Shown here one piece after another: positions 29,192 through 36,984 of a DNA stretch of 64,000 bases. The notes under the pieces were generated by a model. That model was not told where the DNA came from and did not search any database. It was given only the letters and a program-made list of their open reading frames with translations. A program made the translations under genes and the position numbers. The stretch is taken from the NCBI RefSeq assembly GCF_002742625.1, contig NZ_PEBF01000001.1, forward strand, positions 1-64,000. The letters run 5' to 3'. Origin of the DNA: Caulobacter sp. FWC2. GTDB lineage: Bacteria > Pseudomonadota > Alphaproteobacteria > Caulobacterales > Caulobacteraceae. Position 1 is the stretch's first letter, and each line of letters opens with the position of its first letter.

Positions 29192-29623
29192 CTAGTGGGC
29201 CGCCTCGCCGCCTTCCTGGGAGATCTCCTCCAGGGTCTTGCCGACCTGCTTGGCGCCGTAGTCCTTGGCCACGTCGCCCAGCGACAGGATGCCGGTCAGG
29301 GCGCCGGCGTCGTTCAACACCACCAGGCGGCGGACCTGATTGGTAGCCATCTTGGCGGTGGCGTCGGCCAGGACGTCGTCCTCCTTCACACTCAGCACTT
29401 CACCGTCCGACATGGCGTCCGAAATCGGGCTGTCGAAGCTGCGGCCTTCGGCGACCACCCGCAGGACGATGTCACGGTCTGTGACAACTCCCACCACCTT
29501 GCCGTCCTCGACCACCGGAACGACCCCGCTCTCGACCTTGGCCATCGTCTGGGCCACCTGGCGGATGGTGTCGGTGGGACGGGCGACTGAGACCTGGCTG
29601 GTCATGGCGTCGCTGACTTTCAT
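29192..29623 (-). CDS. CBS-domain protein
   Basis: The protein has 143 residues and consists of a tandem CBS pair and little else: first repeat VSDAMTSQVSVARPTDTIRQVAQTM, second ISDAMSDGEVLSVKEDDVLADATAKM. Such stand-alone Bateman modules bind adenine nucleotides and sense energy state; the target here is unknown. It is convergent with mdh. Confidence 0.85.
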   Translation of the reverse strand: MKVSDAMTSQVSVARPTDTIRQVAQTMAKVESGVVPVVEDGKVVGVVTDRDIVLRVVAEGRSFDSPISDAMSDGEVLSVKEDDVLADATAKMATNQVRRLVVLNDAGALTGILSLGDVAKDYGAKQVGKTLEEISQEGGEAAH

Positions 29624-29743
29624 GGGGGAACCTCGTGGGTTGGAATGGCGAGGCTGTAAAACCCTTAGCCTCTGCCAACCGTTCCGCTTTCGGTTGTCAC
29701 CGGGCGGGCCTATCTAGGCGTTTCTGTCTTCCCGGAGCTTCCC

Positions 29744-30250
29744 ATGTCGATCTCGATCCATCAGGCCAGCGTGCCCGTGTTCATCCAGGGCCTGAAGGGT
29801 CTGAAGGGCGTACTGACCAAGGCCGCCGCCCTGGTCGAAGCCAAGAAGTGGGATCCGGACGCCCTGCTGAAGGCGCGACTCTATCCCGACATGTTCCCGC
29901 TGATCCGCCAGGTGCAGATCGCCACCGACTTCGCCAAGGGCGGCGCCGCGCGCCTGGCCGCCGTCGAGGTTCCGGCCTGGGACGACGTCGAGACCAGCTT
30001 CGAAGGGCTGATCGCCCGCGTCGACCGCGCCATCGCCTATGTTGAAGGCCTGGACCCGGCCGCGTTCGAAGGCGGTGACGACCGTGACGTCCAGCTGGTC
30101 CGCCGGGGCGAGACCTACACCTTCAAGGGCCTGGACTATCTGCAGGCCCAGGCGATGCCGAACTTCTTCTTCCACATCACCACCGCCTACGCGATCTTGC
30201 GCCACAACGGCGTCGAGGTCGGCAAGCGCGACTTCCTCGGCACGGCCTGA
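29744..30250 (+). CDS. DUF1993 family protein
   Basis: The protein has 168 residues, soluble and helical. It opens SIHQASVPVFIQGLKGLKGVLTKA and contains MFPLIRQVQIATDFAKGGAARLAAVEVP and YLQAQAMPNFFFHITTAYAILRHNGVEVGKRDFLG, the recognisable core of DUF1993, related in fold to DinB-type four-helix bundles. No activity is known. Confidence 0.85.
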   Translation: MSISIHQASVPVFIQGLKGLKGVLTKAAALVEAKKWDPDALLKARLYPDMFPLIRQVQIATDFAKGGAARLAAVEVPAWDDVETSFEGLIARVDRAIAYVEGLDPAAFEGGDDRDVQLVRRGETYTFKGLDYLQAQAMPNFFFHITTAYAILRHNGVEVGKRDFLGTA

Positions 30251-30265
30251 TCCTCGGATCCGTGA

Positions 30266-30298
30266 GGGCGGCTCGCGAAGGGCCGCCCCCTTTGACTC
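30266..30298 (+). terminator. Likely terminator after the DUF1993 gene
   Basis: GGGCGGC (30266-30272) pairs with GCCGCCC (30282-30288), followed by CCTTTGACTC. The T-tract is short, so the terminator is weaker than those after mdh and infB. Confidence 0.6.
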
Positions 30299-30410
30299 TT
30301 CCGCCTTTTCTGTGCATAAGCCCCGGCTTCCGGCGCTTTATCAGCAGCGCCTCCACCGTCACGACCCCGGCCTGTTAGCGCAGGATCCATCCGGACGAGG
30401 ACGGCGAGGA

Positions 30411-30438
30411 CCCCCATCGACGTGATCGTCCGTGGGGG
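30411..30438 (+). promoter_or_regulatory. Hairpin in the ffh leader
   Basis: CCCCCATCGACG and CGTCCGTGGGGG form an 11-of-12-bp stem (one C-C mismatch, one T-G pair) around TGAT, ending 38 bp before the ffh ATG. There is no T-tract, so it is not a terminator by form. The remaining 30299-30476 sequence holds no gene I can support. Confidence 0.4.
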
Positions 30439-30476
30439 CTGATCGCGTTTGGTCTCGTACTTAACCAGGGTTCGAC

Positions 30477-32003
30477 ATGTTCGACGGCCTTACAGAGCGA
30501 CTTTCCGACGTCTTCGAACGTCTTGGCGGTCGCGGCGTGCTGTCCGAAAAGGACATCGACGAGGCGCTGCGCGAAGTCCGCGTCGCCCTGCTCGAGGCCG
30601 ACGTCGCCCTGCCGGTCGTCAAGGACTTCATCAGCAAGGCCAAGGAACTGGCCGCTGGCGAAGCGGTCATCCGTTCGGTCAAGCCGGCCGACCAGGTGGT
30701 CAAGATCGTCTATGACGGTCTGGTCGACATGCTGGGCGGGGAAGTCCCGACGGGCTTGAACCTGGCGCTGAACCCGCCGTCGGTGATCCTGATGGCCGGC
30801 CTGCAGGGCTCGGGCAAGACCACCACCACCGGCAAGCTGGCCCTGCGCCTGTCCAAGACCGAGCGCAAGAAGGTGCTGGTCGCCTCGCTCGACACCCGTC
30901 GCCCAGCCGCCATGGAGCAGCTGGCGACCCTGGCCAAGCAGGTCGAGGTCGAAAGCCTGCCGATCGTCCCCGGCCAGAGCGCCCAGGACATCGCCAAGCG
31001 CGCGATGAGCGCCGCCAAGCTGGGCGGCTATGACGTCCTGATCCTCGACACCGCCGGCCGCACCACGCTGGACGAGGCGATGATGAGCGAAGCGGCGGAC
31101 ATCGCCCGCATCGCCCAGCCGTCCGAGACCATCCTGGTCGCCGACAGCCTGACCGGCCAGGACGCCGTGCGCACCGCCAAGGCGTTCCACGAGCGCCTGC
31201 CGCTGACGGGCCTGATCCTGACCCGCGCCGACGGCGATGGCCGCGGCGGCGCGGCGCTGTCGATGCGCCACGTCACCGGCCTGCCGATCAAGTTCCTCGG
31301 CGCCGGCGAAAAGCTTGATGCGCTGGACGTGTTCGACGCCCGCCGCGTCGCCGGCCGGATCCTCGGCCAAGGCGACGTCGTGGCCCTGGTCGAGAAGGCC
31401 GCGGCCGACCTCGACCATGCCGAGGCCGAGCGCATGGCCAAGAAGCTGGCCAAGGGCAAATTCGACCTGGACGACCTGGCGGCGCAGCTGCGGCAGATGC
31501 AGAAGCTGGGCGGCATGGAAGGCATCATGGGCCTGCTGCCGGGCGTCCAGAAGGTCAAGAAGCAGATTTCCGAGAGCGGGATCGACGACAGCATCTTCCG
31601 TCGTCAGCAGGCGATCATCGGCTCGATGACCAAGGAAGAGCGCAAGAAGCCCGACATCCTGGCCGCCTCGCGCAAGCGGCGCATCGCGGCCGGTTCGGGC
31701 GTCGACGTCGCCGAGGTCAACCGCCTGCTCAAGCAGCACCGCCAGATGGCTGACATGTTCAAGGCCATGTCCAAGGACGGCGGCAAGGGCATGGCCCGCA
31801 TGGCCCAGATGATGGGCGGCGGCGACATGGCGCGCATGAAGAACATGGGCGGCGGCAAACTTGCCGCTCCCGATCCCAACGCAGCGGGGGGCCAAGGCCT
31901 CTCGGGGCTGCCCGGTCTGCCGGGCCTCGGGGGCGGCGGCGACGCCAAGCCCAACCCTCTCTCCGGCCTGGGCCTGCCCGGCTTCAACCCGTTCAAGAAA
32001 TAG
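30477..32003 (+). CDS. ffh: Signal recognition particle protein Ffh
   Basis: The protein has 508 residues: N domain, GTPase G domain with GLQGSGKTTTTGKLA, DTAGR and TRADGD motifs, and the methionine-rich M domain from about residue 330 (MQKLGGMEGIMGLLPG, MAQMMGGGDMARM) which binds 4.5S RNA and signal sequences. A Gly/Pro-rich tail follows. It targets ribosomes making membrane proteins to FtsY. It heads the run ffh-rpsP-rimM. Confidence 0.97.
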   Translation: MFDGLTERLSDVFERLGGRGVLSEKDIDEALREVRVALLEADVALPVVKDFISKAKELAAGEAVIRSVKPADQVVKIVYDGLVDMLGGEVPTGLNLALNPPSVILMAGLQGSGKTTTTGKLALRLSKTERKKVLVASLDTRRPAAMEQLATLAKQVEVESLPIVPGQSAQDIAKRAMSAAKLGGYDVLILDTAGRTTLDEAMMSEAADIARIAQPSETILVADSLTGQDAVRTAKAFHERLPLTGLILTRADGDGRGGAALSMRHVTGLPIKFLGAGEKLDALDVFDARRVAGRILGQGDVVALVEKAAADLDHAEAERMAKKLAKGKFDLDDLAAQLRQMQKLGGMEGIMGLLPGVQKVKKQISESGIDDSIFRRQQAIIGSMTKEERKKPDILAASRKRRIAAGSGVDVAEVNRLLKQHRQMADMFKAMSKDGGKGMARMAQMMGGGDMARMKNMGGGKLAAPDPNAAGGQGLSGLPGLPGLGGGGDAKPNPLSGLGLPGFNPFKK

Positions 32004-32027
32004 AACTTTAGACCAAGGACTACCGAA

Positions 32028-32552
32028 ATGCTGAAGATCCGTCTCGCCCGTGGCGGCGCCAAGAAGCGTCCGTACTACTCGATCGTCATCGCCGACAGCC
32101 ACTCGCCGCGCGATGGCCGTTTCATCGAGAAGGTGGGCACCTACAACCCGCTCCTCAAGAAGGACGACGCCAACCGCGTCACCCTGAAGGTCGAGTCGAT
32201 CCAGGAATGGCTCAAGAAGGGCGCCCAGCCGACCGACCGCGTCGCGCGCTTCCTGGCCGCCCAAGGCCTGACCACCTGGGCCCACGGCAACAACCCGCAA
32301 AAGGGCGAGCCGGGCAAGAAGGCCAAGGAACGCACCGCCGAGCGCGCCCAGCGCGACGAAGAGCGCAAGCAAGCCGAGATCGACGCCAAGGCTGCCGCCG
32401 AAGCCGAGAAGGCCGCCGCCGCTGAAGCCGCCGCCGCTGCTGCTGCTGAAGCCGCCGCTGCTCCGGCCGTGGAAGAAGCCCCGGCCGCTGAAGCCGCTGC
32501 TGAAGAGGCTCCGGCCGCTGAAGCTCCGGCTGAAGAAGCCTCGGAAGGCTAA
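32028..32552 (+). CDS. rpsP: 30S ribosomal protein S16 with Ala/Glu-rich tail
   Basis: The protein has 174 residues. The first 85 are ordinary S16 ([33 protein letters not shown]). The remaining 85 or so residues, beginning [14 protein letters not shown], are charged then Ala/Glu/Pro-rich (repeats of AAEAP and EEAPA), far longer than the 80-90 residues of most S16 proteins; similar tails occur in related alphaproteobacteria. It starts 24 bp after ffh. Confidence 0.95.
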   Translation: MLKIRLARGGAKKRPYYSIVIADSHSPRDGRFIEKVGTYNPLLKKDDANRVTLKVESIQEWLKKGAQPTDRVARFLAAQGLTTWAHGNNPQKGEPGKKAKERTAERAQRDEERKQAEIDAKAAAEAEKAAAAEAAAAAAAEAAAAPAVEEAPAAEAAAEEAPAAEAPAEEASEG

Positions 32553-32608
32553 TCAGGGTTCCAGCGCCGTCGTCTCTTTCGAGGCGGCGGCGCGACTCTG
32601 TCCAGACC

Positions 32609-33190
32609 ATGGCTGCATCTCCTGACGATCCGCTGATCCTGGTCGGCCGCGTGGCCGGCGCCTTCGGCGTGCGCGGCGAGGTGCGGATCGCGACCTATAC
32701 CGAAGAGCCGATGAGCATCGCGGCCTTCAAGGCGCTGAAGCGCCAGGACGGCTCGCCCGCCCTGACCATCGCCTCGGCCCGCAAGACCAAGGATGGTGTC
32801 GTCTGCCGCTGTCCGGGTGTCGAGACCAAGGAAGCCGCCGACGCCCTGCGCGGCCTTCGTCTCTACGTCCCGCGCTCGGCCCTGCCGCAGCCCGACGAGG
32901 ACGAGTTCTACCTGACCGACCTGGTGGGCCTGTCGGTCCGCCATATCCAGACCGACGTCCTGCTGGGCCGCGTGAAGAGCGTCCAGAACTTTGGCGCCGG
33001 CGACATTCTTGAGATTGCGCCCGACCTGGGCGGTCCGACCTGGTACCTGCCGTTCACGCGGGCGGCCGTGCCCGAGGTGAAGATCGCCGAAGGCTTGATC
33101 CTGGCCGACCCGCCCGCCCTGGTCGGCGAGCCGGAAGGGCCTGAGGAAAAGGGCCCGGACGAAGACGAAGAGCTGGGCGACCGCGACTGA
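32609..33190 (+). CDS. rimM: 16S rRNA processing protein RimM
   Basis: The protein has 193 residues. The N-terminal RimM domain starts LILVGRVAGAFGVRGEVRIATYTEEP and a PRC-barrel follows (FYLTDLVGLSVRH, GAGDILEIAPDLGG). It assists 30S head assembly through S19. The acidic C terminus (EGPEEKGPDEDEELGD) is an extension. It follows rpsP as in most bacteria, but the next gene is a Nudix hydrolase rather than trmD. Confidence 0.94.
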   Translation: MAASPDDPLILVGRVAGAFGVRGEVRIATYTEEPMSIAAFKALKRQDGSPALTIASARKTKDGVVCRCPGVETKEAADALRGLRLYVPRSALPQPDEDEFYLTDLVGLSVRHIQTDVLLGRVKSVQNFGAGDILEIAPDLGGPTWYLPFTRAAVPEVKIAEGLILADPPALVGEPEGPEEKGPDEDEELGDRD

Positions 33191-33213
33191 TCTTTCGCCA
33201 GGAGGCCTTAGCG

Positions 33214-33777
33214 ATGTCGGACGGAAAATGGCGGGTCACCGCCTCGCGCTACATCCACAAGGACCGCTGGATCAGCCTGCGCGCGGACGACTGCGTGACC
33301 GAAGAGGGCGCGGTGGTCGCGCCTTACTATGTGCTGGAGTATCGCGACTGGGTCGAACTGGTCGCTTTGGACGCCGACAACAATGTCTTGCTGGTTCGCC
33401 AGTATCGACACGGCCTTGGCGACATTTCCATCGAGTTGCCGGCTGGCGGCATGGACCCTGGCGAGACCGATCCGGTCGCTGCGGCGGCGCGCGAGCTGCT
33501 TGAAGAAACCGGCTGTACGGGCACGTTCATCCTGGTCGGGGAAAGCCGACCCAACGCCGGCACCCACAGCAACCGCACCCACATCGTCCTGGCCCGAGAC
33601 GTGGTCCGTGTCGCTGAGCCCAAGGACGACCCGGCTGAGCGCATCGAAACCCTCTGGGTCTCGGCGGCCGAGGCCATCCGCATGGCCCTGGCCGGCGAAC
33701 TCACCGTCGGCATGCAGACCGGCGCCTTGCTTCGCGGTCTCGCGGCCGCTGGCGTGGCGCGGATCGAGCCGATCTAG
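33214..33777 (+). CDS. Nudix hydrolase, ADP-ribose pyrophosphatase-like
   Basis: The protein has 187 residues. The Nudix box is complete, running from GGMDPGET through AARELLEETG at about residues 78-100, with the upstream VALDADNNVLLVRQYRHG strand and the proline-glycine ELPAGG typical of NudF/ADP-ribose pyrophosphatases. It probably hydrolyses a nucleoside diphosphate derivative; ADP-ribose is a guess from the RQYRHG/ELPAGG pattern. It is placed 23 bp after rimM. Confidence 0.85.
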   Translation: MSDGKWRVTASRYIHKDRWISLRADDCVTEEGAVVAPYYVLEYRDWVELVALDADNNVLLVRQYRHGLGDISIELPAGGMDPGETDPVAAAARELLEETGCTGTFILVGESRPNAGTHSNRTHIVLARDVVRVAEPKDDPAERIETLWVSAAEAIRMALAGELTVGMQTGALLRGLAAAGVARIEPI

Positions 33778-33780
33778 AGC

Positions 33781-34635
33781 CTATTTCCGAACCCGCATCA
33801 GGCATTCCTGGGCCACCGAGGCCAGAAGCTTGCCGTCCTGACTGAACATCTGGCCGCGCACCAGGCCGCGCCCTTGTGAAGCGTTGGGGCTATCCTGGGC
33901 GAACAGGGTCCAGCCGTTGAAGTCGAACGGGCGGTGGAACCACATGGCGTGGTCCAGGCTGGCTGCCTGCAGGCCCGGCGTCGTCCAGATCAGGCCGTGC
34001 GGGCGCAGGGCGCTTTCCATGAAGGCCATGTCCGAGGCGTAGGCCAGGGCGGCCTGCTGCATCTTCACATCGTCGCCCAGCGGGGCCTTGGCCCGCATCC
34101 AGACGTTCTTGGTGCCGGACTTCTTCACCGGCGCGACCGGGTTCTGCTGGTCGACCCAGCGGATGTCGACCGGACGCGGCTTGCCGACCATGGCCAGCAT
34201 CTTGGGATGGATCTGGTCGCCCAGGCTCCTCAGGAACTCGACCTCGGTGGGCAGGCTCTCGGGATCGGGCGCGTCGGGCATGTCCGACTGGTGCTCGAAG
34301 CCGTCTTCCGGGGTCTGGAACGAAGCCGCCAAGTTGAAGATCTGCTCGCCGTGCTGGATGGCGGCGACGCGGCGGGTGGTGAAGGTGCCGCCATCGCGGG
34401 CCCGCTCGACTTCGTAGAGCACGGGCGCGTTCACGTCGCCGGGCCTGATGAAATAGGCGTGCAGCGAGTGGCAGATCCGGTCCGGCACGGTCTTGTAGGC
34501 GGCCAGCAAGGCCTGGGCGATCACCAGGCCGCCAAAGATGCGCGGGAAGCCGTCGTTCGGGCTGACGCCGCGAAACAGGTTCACCTCGATTGGTTCGAGG
34601 TCGAGGATATCGGCGAGGTTCTCGGTCGTCTGCAT
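33781..34635 (-). CDS. tesB: Acyl-CoA thioesterase II
   Basis: The protein has 284 residues and a double hot-dog fold. The start DLEPIEVNLFRGVSPNDGFPRIFGG is typical of TesB, with SLHAYFIRPGD and TTRRVAAIQHGEQIF in the first half and SLDHAMWFHRPFDFNGWTLFAQDSPNASQGRGLVRG in the second. It hydrolyses medium/long acyl-CoA. The start MQTTENLADIL at 34635 is preferred over an ATG 15 codons earlier. It is convergent with the Nudix gene. Confidence 0.93.
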   Translation of the reverse strand: MQTTENLADILDLEPIEVNLFRGVSPNDGFPRIFGGLVIAQALLAAYKTVPDRICHSLHAYFIRPGDVNAPVLYEVERARDGGTFTTRRVAAIQHGEQIFNLAASFQTPEDGFEHQSDMPDAPDPESLPTEVEFLRSLGDQIHPKMLAMVGKPRPVDIRWVDQQNPVAPVKKSGTKNVWMRAKAPLGDDVKMQQAALAYASDMAFMESALRPHGLIWTTPGLQAASLDHAMWFHRPFDFNGWTLFAQDSPNASQGRGLVRGQMFSQDGKLLASVAQECLMRVRK

Positions 34636-34716
34636 GGTGCAGTGCGATATTCCTGTCGGAGCATCACGGCAAGACGTCACCTTGCGTCAGGCCGTCGCGG
34701 TCACCATCGTGAGGCG

Positions 34717-35637
34717 ATGCGCCCAGTCCCGCCCGTGATCCATCACCCCGCCTTCCGCGCCGAGATGCCGGCGGGGCATCGCTTCCCGATGGACAAGTTC
34801 TCGCGCCTGGCCAGCGTGCTGGAGGCCGAGGGCGTTCCGGGTCCTGACGGCTTCGTGCAGCCCGAGTTCGTCGACGTCGAGACCCTGCTGCTGGCCCATA
34901 CGGAAGACTATGTCCGGGGCGTGATCGAGCTGTGCCTGCCGCCCGACGTGGTCCGGCGGATCGGCATGCCCAATACCGACAGCGTCGCGACCCGGGCCAG
35001 GGCGGCGACCGGGGGCACTCTGCTGGCCGCGCGACTGGCGCTAGCGCAGGGAATCGCCTGCAATACGGCAGGCGGCAGCCATCACGCCTCTGCCGAGAGC
35101 GGCGCGGGGTTCTGCGTGTTCAACGACGTGGCGGTGGCGGCCCGGCGGTTGCTGGCCGAAGGCGCGATCGGCCAGGCTCTGGTCGTCGACCTCGACGTCC
35201 ATCAGGGCGATGGCACGGCGCGGATCTTCGAGGGCGATCCCAGCGTCTTCACGCTGTCGATGCATGCCGAGAAGAACTTCCCGCATCGCAAGGCCGTGAG
35301 CGATCTCGACGTCGAACTGGCCGACGGGACCGGCGACGCGGCCTATCTGGAAAAGCTGGGGGAGATCCTGCCGGCGCTGCTGGACAGCGTCCGGCCGGAC
35401 ATCGTCTTCTTCAATGCGGGAGTCGATCCGCACACGGACGACAAGCTGGGCCGCCTGTCGCTGACCGACGAGGGTCTGGGGCGACGGGAGGCCTATGTCC
35501 TGGGCGCTTGTCTTTCTCTTGAGATCCCCGTGGTCGGGGTCATCGGCGGCGGCTACGACGCGGATATCGATCGTCTGGCGGCTCGCCACGCCATCCTGCA
35601 TCGGACGGCAAAATCTCTTTATTCTTCGATAGCTTAG
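34717..35637 (+). CDS. Histone deacetylase-family (acetylpolyamine/acetoin utilisation-like) amidohydrolase
   Basis: This Zn-dependent arginase/deacetylase-fold enzyme has 306 residues. Active-site motifs are in view: GGSHHASAESGAGFCVFNDVAVA, VDLDVHQGDGTARIF (metal-binding DLDVHQGDG) and NAGVDPHTDDKLG, then GGGYDADI. Bacterial members deacetylate small molecules or proteins; substrate unknown. It is divergent from tesB, about 80 bp apart. Confidence 0.9.
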   Translation: MRPVPPVIHHPAFRAEMPAGHRFPMDKFSRLASVLEAEGVPGPDGFVQPEFVDVETLLLAHTEDYVRGVIELCLPPDVVRRIGMPNTDSVATRARAATGGTLLAARLALAQGIACNTAGGSHHASAESGAGFCVFNDVAVAARRLLAEGAIGQALVVDLDVHQGDGTARIFEGDPSVFTLSMHAEKNFPHRKAVSDLDVELADGTGDAAYLEKLGEILPALLDSVRPDIVFFNAGVDPHTDDKLGRLSLTDEGLGRREAYVLGACLSLEIPVVGVIGGGYDADIDRLAARHAILHRTAKSLYSSIA

Positions 35638-35658
35638 TCGTTCGTTCTGTCGCCATCT

Positions 35659-35691
35659 CCGTCGAGGCGGCCCTTGCGGGCGGCCCGACGG
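35659..35691. terminator. Hairpin between the deacetylase gene and the small membrane protein gene
   Basis: CCGTCG (35659-35664) pairs with CGACGG (35686-35691), and inside it GGC and GCCC pair with GGGC and GCC around TTGC. It sits between two converging genes and likely ends one or both transcripts, although no T-tract follows. Confidence 0.5.
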
Positions 35692-35709
35692 AGGCTACGC
35701 GGCGATCAC

Positions 35710-35808
35710 TTAGAAGCTCGAAGCGAGCGAACCGGCGATGATGACGAGCGGCAGAACCGCGAGAACGAGCGAGGCGAAACCGGCGACGGCGTTGGTCTTC
35801 ATGGTCAT
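35710..35808 (-). CDS. Small hydrophobic membrane protein (32 residues)
   Basis: A 33-codon frame on the minus strand reads MTMKTNAVAGFASL, then a hydrophobic stretch VLAVLPLVIIAGSLA, ending SSF and TAA. It looks like a one-pass membrane peptide with a short basic N terminus. AGGGA lies nine bases before the ATG at 35808, with a second in-frame ATG (MKTN) at 35802. Peptides of this pattern are, to my recollection, present in several copies in Caulobacter genomes. Function unknown. A sigma-73-like promoter precedes it. Confidence 0.6.
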   Translation of the reverse strand: MTMKTNAVAGFASLVLAVLPLVIIAGSLASSF

Positions 35809-36027
35809 GGTCTTGATCCCTGTTTTTCTGTTGCCCGGCGCCCGTTGGCGTCCGGTGATCAGGGATATAGGCGCGGACCCTCGTTAATGCACGTTACTCA
35901 TGCTTCATGACGCCGATTTAAGAAACTTTGTCGCACCTAACCCGCATTACAGAGGATTAATGTGGTCGTGGAATTTAGTTTCCTGGGAAACATTCTCCTT
36001 TGAGACCATCATTCCGGTCCCTGACGA
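35809..36027. other. AT-rich promoter region between the small protein and a thioesterase gene
   Basis: No gene is supportable here. The region is less GC-rich than its surroundings and carries the promoter-like sequence at 35864-35887 (minus). Several TTAA blocks occur (35884-35887, for example), but I could not find a complete CtrA-type TTAA-N7-TTAA site. Confidence 0.4.
35864..35887 (-). promoter_or_regulatory. Candidate sigma-73 promoter for the small membrane protein
   Basis: Read on the minus strand, TTAACG at 35887-35882 and CCTATATC at 35871-35864 resemble the Caulobacter housekeeping -35 (TTGACG) and -10 (GCTANAWC) elements with a short spacer. The start site would be about 50 bases before the ATG at 35808. 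Confidence 0.4.
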
Positions 36028-36447
36028 TTAATCATCGCTGGGCGCGACCAGGAAGAGGCCCCGCATCGTCGCGATCGGCGCGGAGCGCGTCTCTTGCCAG
36101 GCCTCGACATGGACGTTGGCGATGCGGCGGCCCAGCTTCTTGATGCTGGCGCGGGCATAGGTGGTCAGAGGCCGGCCCGAGCGCAGATATTCGATCGAGA
36201 CGTCGATCGTGCGCGGCTGGCGCTTCATCGGCGCGGCGACCGACAGCTGGGCCAGGGCCGTCATCTCCATAAAGGCGCCCAGCACCCCGCCATGGATGGC
36301 TGGCAGCATCGGATTGCCGACGATGTGTTGGGCGAACGGCAGGATGGCGGTCATCTCGTCGCCGGCCAGTTCGGCCTTGATCCCCAGGAAGCGGGCATAG
36401 GGGATGGAGTCCAGCATCGAGACCAGACGCGTATCGATATCGCTCAT
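36028..36447 (-). CDS. PaaI-type hot-dog thioesterase
   Basis: The protein has 139 residues. The single hot-dog fold has the HGGVLGAFMEMTA active-site helix and MKRQPRTIDVSIEYLRSGR strand typical of PaaI/YbgC-like acyl-CoA thioesterases. It forms a pair with the next upstream gene, whose stop overlaps this start by four bases, suggesting translational coupling and perhaps a hetero-oligomer. Confidence 0.85.
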   Translation of the reverse strand: MSDIDTRLVSMLDSIPYARFLGIKAELAGDEMTAILPFAQHIVGNPMLPAIHGGVLGAFMEMTALAQLSVAAPMKRQPRTIDVSIEYLRSGRPLTTYARASIKKLGRRIANVHVEAWQETRSAPIATMRGLFLVAPSDD

Positions 36448-36944
36448 TGGCCGGCGCTCCCGGTCTTGGCCCGCGTTTCGCGCGGCGGTTTGAGGTTGGC
36501 GCCCGGCTTCTTGCCGGCGTTGCTGTCCAGCATGAAGGTCGCCTGGCCCGTGGCCACGGGATCCTCGAGATCGCGGTCATAGGCCACGGCGCGGACGAAG
36601 GCGACCGAACGGGTCAGCTTGTAGCAGTGGGCGCGGGCCATGACGTCCAGGCCCGGCTCTGCGGCCCGCATGTAGTCGATCCGCAAGTCCAGTGTGGCGA
36701 TCGAGGTGAAGGTTTCCATGGCCGCGTGCACGGCTTGGCCGCTGGCGTGGTCCAGCAGGGTGGTGACCACGCCGCCGGCGATAACCCCCGTCTCCGGATC
36801 GCCGACGATCTCGGGTCGGTACGGGACCTTCAGTATGGCGACGGAATCGCCGATCTCCAGGGTGGTGAAGCCCAGCGCCTTGGCCTGCGGGCTGCCCTCG
36901 TTCATCGCCGCGGCGATGAGTTTTGTCTGCTCGTGATCGCTCAT
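36444..36944 (-). CDS. PaaI-type hot-dog thioesterase
   Basis: The protein has 166 residues. Hot-dog marks are GVIAGGVVTTLLDHASGQAVHAAM (thioesterase helix with Asp) and SIATLDLRIDYMRAAEPG. The C-terminal 25 residues (KPGANLKPPRETRAKTG) are basic and extend beyond the fold. It is first of a two-gene unit with the thioesterase at 36028-36447, and divergent from the exonuclease gene. Confidence 0.85.
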   Translation of the reverse strand: MSDHEQTKLIAAAMNEGSPQAKALGFTTLEIGDSVAILKVPYRPEIVGDPETGVIAGGVVTTLLDHASGQAVHAAMETFTSIATLDLRIDYMRAAEPGLDVMARAHCYKLTRSVAFVRAVAYDRDLEDPVATGQATFMLDSNAGKKPGANLKPPRETRAKTGSAGQ

Positions 36945-36984
36945 GCGGATAGGCTTAGCGCTTCAGGCGTTGTCATATCCAGAC

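Noticed and set aside
35809..36027. CtrA binding site
   Set aside because: TTAA blocks are present, but no pair has the seven-base spacing of the full site.
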